64,000 bases of DNA from Chitinophaga caeni (GTDB taxonomy: Bacteria; Bacteroidota; Bacteroidia; Chitinophagales; Chitinophagaceae): the NCBI RefSeq assembly GCF_002557795.1, contig NZ_CP023777.1:3853001-3917000 (forward strand), in the 5' to 3' direction. Below are positions 62,305 through 64,000 of this stretch, in pieces. The notes below the pieces were generated by a model that saw nothing but the letters and a program-made list of their open reading frames with translations, searched no databases and was not told the origin of the DNA. Each line of letters starts with the position of its first letter. Position 1 is the first letter of the stretch. A program made the translations under genes and the position numbers.

Positions 62305-62571
62305 ATTCCCAAGATAATTGTTCCGATTAAAATTTTACGCTATGAACGAACAAACGGTAGTTTTTTAATTATAACTGCCGTTTTTGAGCTATAAAAATGT
62401 TCTTGTTCCCTATTCTATAATTTTATCGGTACTAATTACGTTAATATCTTGTTATATTGCAACTTCTTAGGAGAAAACCCACGACAGTAACCGTATCGTT
62501 TTTGATGCCCGGCATCATGCTCGAATACACTAATCAATTATAAGCGTAAGTTCAAATTTGAAGTCCAAAGT

Positions 62572-64000
62572 ATGGAAAGAGGCCAACAGACATTAATGGA
62601 TTTTCTATCAACAGCACATGCCAACGGCACATTAACCGCCGACGATATCATTGCTTGTGTCATCCCCTTATTTAAAGGGGTGCTTACCCTTCATGAAGAT
62701 GGAAAAGTATGGAACATTTTAGATGAACAGGCAATCCTAGTAAATCAACATCAACTTTTTATCAATCCAGCTGCCGCTATACTTCCAACGGTTGCCCCGG
62801 AGCAACTATCACGTTTTGACGAGGTCGACTTGGAACATTTGGAAGTAGCGGAAAAATACGCCCGTGCTGAAAAGCAGGGAGAAGAACAGCAACAGGTACT
62901 GGAAAATGCCAGGATACACCTGGCACCATTAGAGACATTAGACAGGGCTGCATATTTGCCCGGTTTCGCAAGCTTCGAACTACATTTAGGGCACCATGAT
63001 ACACGCTCCGATATATTTTCATTAGGCTTGATATTGGCGAGCCTTTCCCTCGCGTTAAACCTTTATGATGCAGATGATCTGACCACTTTCGTAAATAATC
63101 GCAAGCGCTTACTGGAACTGCAACCCAGGTTACACCCCGCTATCATATCCCTAATTATAGAAATGACCGAATTGCAGCCTGAAAAAAGGATTGCAAATCT
63201 AAAAGAAGTGATTTACCGGCTGGAAAATTTCAGGGATTTCAGCTCCAGCAACGCGGCGGAATTATCACCTCCCAATGGCTGGTTTAAAACGGTAAACACT
63301 ACCCGCGAAAGTTATATTTTAAGGAAATTAAGAAACAGGCTATTTGATACTAGCAGGAGAAACCGGTTGTTATATTATAAATCGAACTTAAGATTTGTCA
63401 ATTTAACGTTGAGCAGCGTACCGATGGTGGTACATGTTAAGAGTATTTCCGCGCATACCTTATTCACTTGGAACGAGCATCTTGCCCCCAGGTTATTACA
63501 GAAAAAGGAATTGGTACTCAACCAATATTTACGCTTCGAAGATCACCCTTATTTGCCCAATTCTCTGAATGCTATCAGGATCGAATGCCAAAGGGATATC
63601 CAGGAATACGGTTGTAGCCAATTAAAGATCGCGATCGCGTTCTTGGATTGGTTCAATATTAAAAGTGAAGACAGGGATGCCATTAAAAGTCCCCTGCTCT
63701 TGCTACCCGTATCGCTGAAAAAGAAAAAACATGTTTCGGAGGATCAATACCTCCTTACCGTGCAGCGTACAACGGCCGAAGTAAATCCCGTTCTCGCGAA
63801 TTATCTAAACGAGCTTTACGGCATACAACTACCGACCCATGTAGAATTGGATGATACTAGTTTATACCAATTTTACGAACTGATCCGTCAACAACTCGAA
63901 GGAAATAATAAAGGCATCGTGCTAAGTTACCAGGAGAAACCCAAGATAAACCTGGTCTTAGAATCTGCACAAAGAACGGTTGCTCAATACAGCCGTAGGT
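62572..64000 (+). CDS. Kinase-like / DUF4011 fusion protein (SF1 helicase-type), 3' end beyond window
   Basis: 476 residues are visible from the ATG at 62572; the frame is still open at 64000. Residues about 140-222 look like the C-lobe of a Ser/Thr kinase: HHDTRSDIFSLGLILASL is like subdomain IX and MTELQPEKRIANLKEVIYRL like subdomain XI, but no HRD or DFG motif is seen, so the kinase part is degenerate. From about 250, RKLRNRLFDTSRRNRLLYY is the start of DUF4011, which in known proteins precedes an SF1 helicase and a Vsr-like nuclease. Such proteins are large (often above 1500 residues) and some kinase/COG1112-helicase proteins are anti-phage. Defence is inferred, not shown. Confidence 0.75.
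   Translation, partial: MERGQQTLMDFLSTAHANGTLTADDIIACVIPLFKGVLTLHEDGKVWNILDEQAILVNQHQLFINPAAAILPTVAPEQLSRFDEVDLEHLEVAEKYARAEKQGEEQQQVLENARIHLAPLETLDRAAYLPGFASFELHLGHHDTRSDIFSLGLILASLSLALNLYDADDLTTFVNNRKRLLELQPRLHPAIISLIIEMTELQPEKRIANLKEVIYRLENFRDFSSSNAAELSPPNGWFKTVNTTRESYILRKLRNRLFDTSRRNRLLYYKSNLRFVNLTLSSVPMVVHVKSISAHTLFTWNEHLAPRLLQKKELVLNQYLRFEDHPYLPNSLNAIRIECQRDIQEYGCSQLKIAIAFLDWFNIKSEDRDAIKSPLLLLPVSLKKKKHVSEDQYLLTVQRTTAEVNPVLANYLNELYGIQLPTHVELDDTSLYQFYELIRQQLEGNNKGIVLSYQEKPKINLVLESAQRTVAQYSRR

Overview
The window reads as a chromosomal segment of a Bacteroidota bacterium, most likely a Chitinophaga-like member of the Chitinophagaceae. The evidence is family content (paired DUF4252 proteins with an ECF sigma factor, a DoxX/BT_3928-type membrane protein, DUF1599, DUF3276/PUR-alpha, DUF2911, a 1154-residue single-chain pyruvate carboxylase, a eukaryote-like P5C dehydrogenase), the many signal peptides and lipoboxes, and TTG...TAnnTTTG-type promoter signals. 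This is inferred from family knowledge, not from a search. No rRNA, tRNA, transposase, prophage or CRISPR array was seen.

Layout. 1-6025: 5' part of an S9 prolyl oligopeptidase-like peptidase, an autoregulated-looking ECF sigma/anti-sigma/DUF4252/DUF4252 operon, and a lone DppB-type permease. 6099-9697: a BT_3928-type protein and DUF1599 on the minus strand, back to back with folP and the diadenylate cyclase gene cdaA. 9863-16798: a histidine-decarboxylase-like enzyme divergent from an Lrp regulator, a GDSL-type hydrolase, a lipoprotein, a DCC thiol protein, an FKBP lipoprotein with a DHH phosphoesterase, and ndk. 16875-26739: pyruvate carboxylase, XerD, a four-gene two-component operon, and DUF2911. 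26783-31288: a minus-strand operon of a large secreted PIG-L deacetylase, two very small membrane proteins and an SSS symporter, followed by a 20-bp tandem array with a palindromic edge. 31593-45580: mostly housekeeping genes (pyrB, pyrR, peroxiredoxin, P5CDH, prfB with an intact programmed +1 frameshift, pgi, DUF3276, purC), plus an ABC exporter, a Rof-like antiterminator, MgtC and EamA. 45985-56770: a macro-domain gene and a surface-glycan region. 56924-64000: a KefG/KefC pair, an ABC exporter, a LytS-type protein without its phospho-acceptor His, and the start of a kinase-like/DUF4011 protein cut by the window end.

The most interesting system is the tightly coupled plus-strand operon at 50492-54076. 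It encodes a UbiA-type phosphoribosyltransferase, a DprE1-like FAD oxidase, a DprE2-like SDR and an HAD phosphatase. These are the four activities needed to make polyprenyl-phosphoryl D-arabinofuranose from PRPP, as in mycobacteria. A GT-C-like multi-membrane protein lies divergently upstream, and GT2, GT-B, CDP-glycerol-transferase-like and DUF5672 genes surround it. I infer a D-arabinose-containing surface glycan. Other highlights are the prfB recoding site, the palindromic repeats, the two unannotated small membrane proteins, the pseudo-histidine kinase and the kinase-like/DUF4011 fusion.
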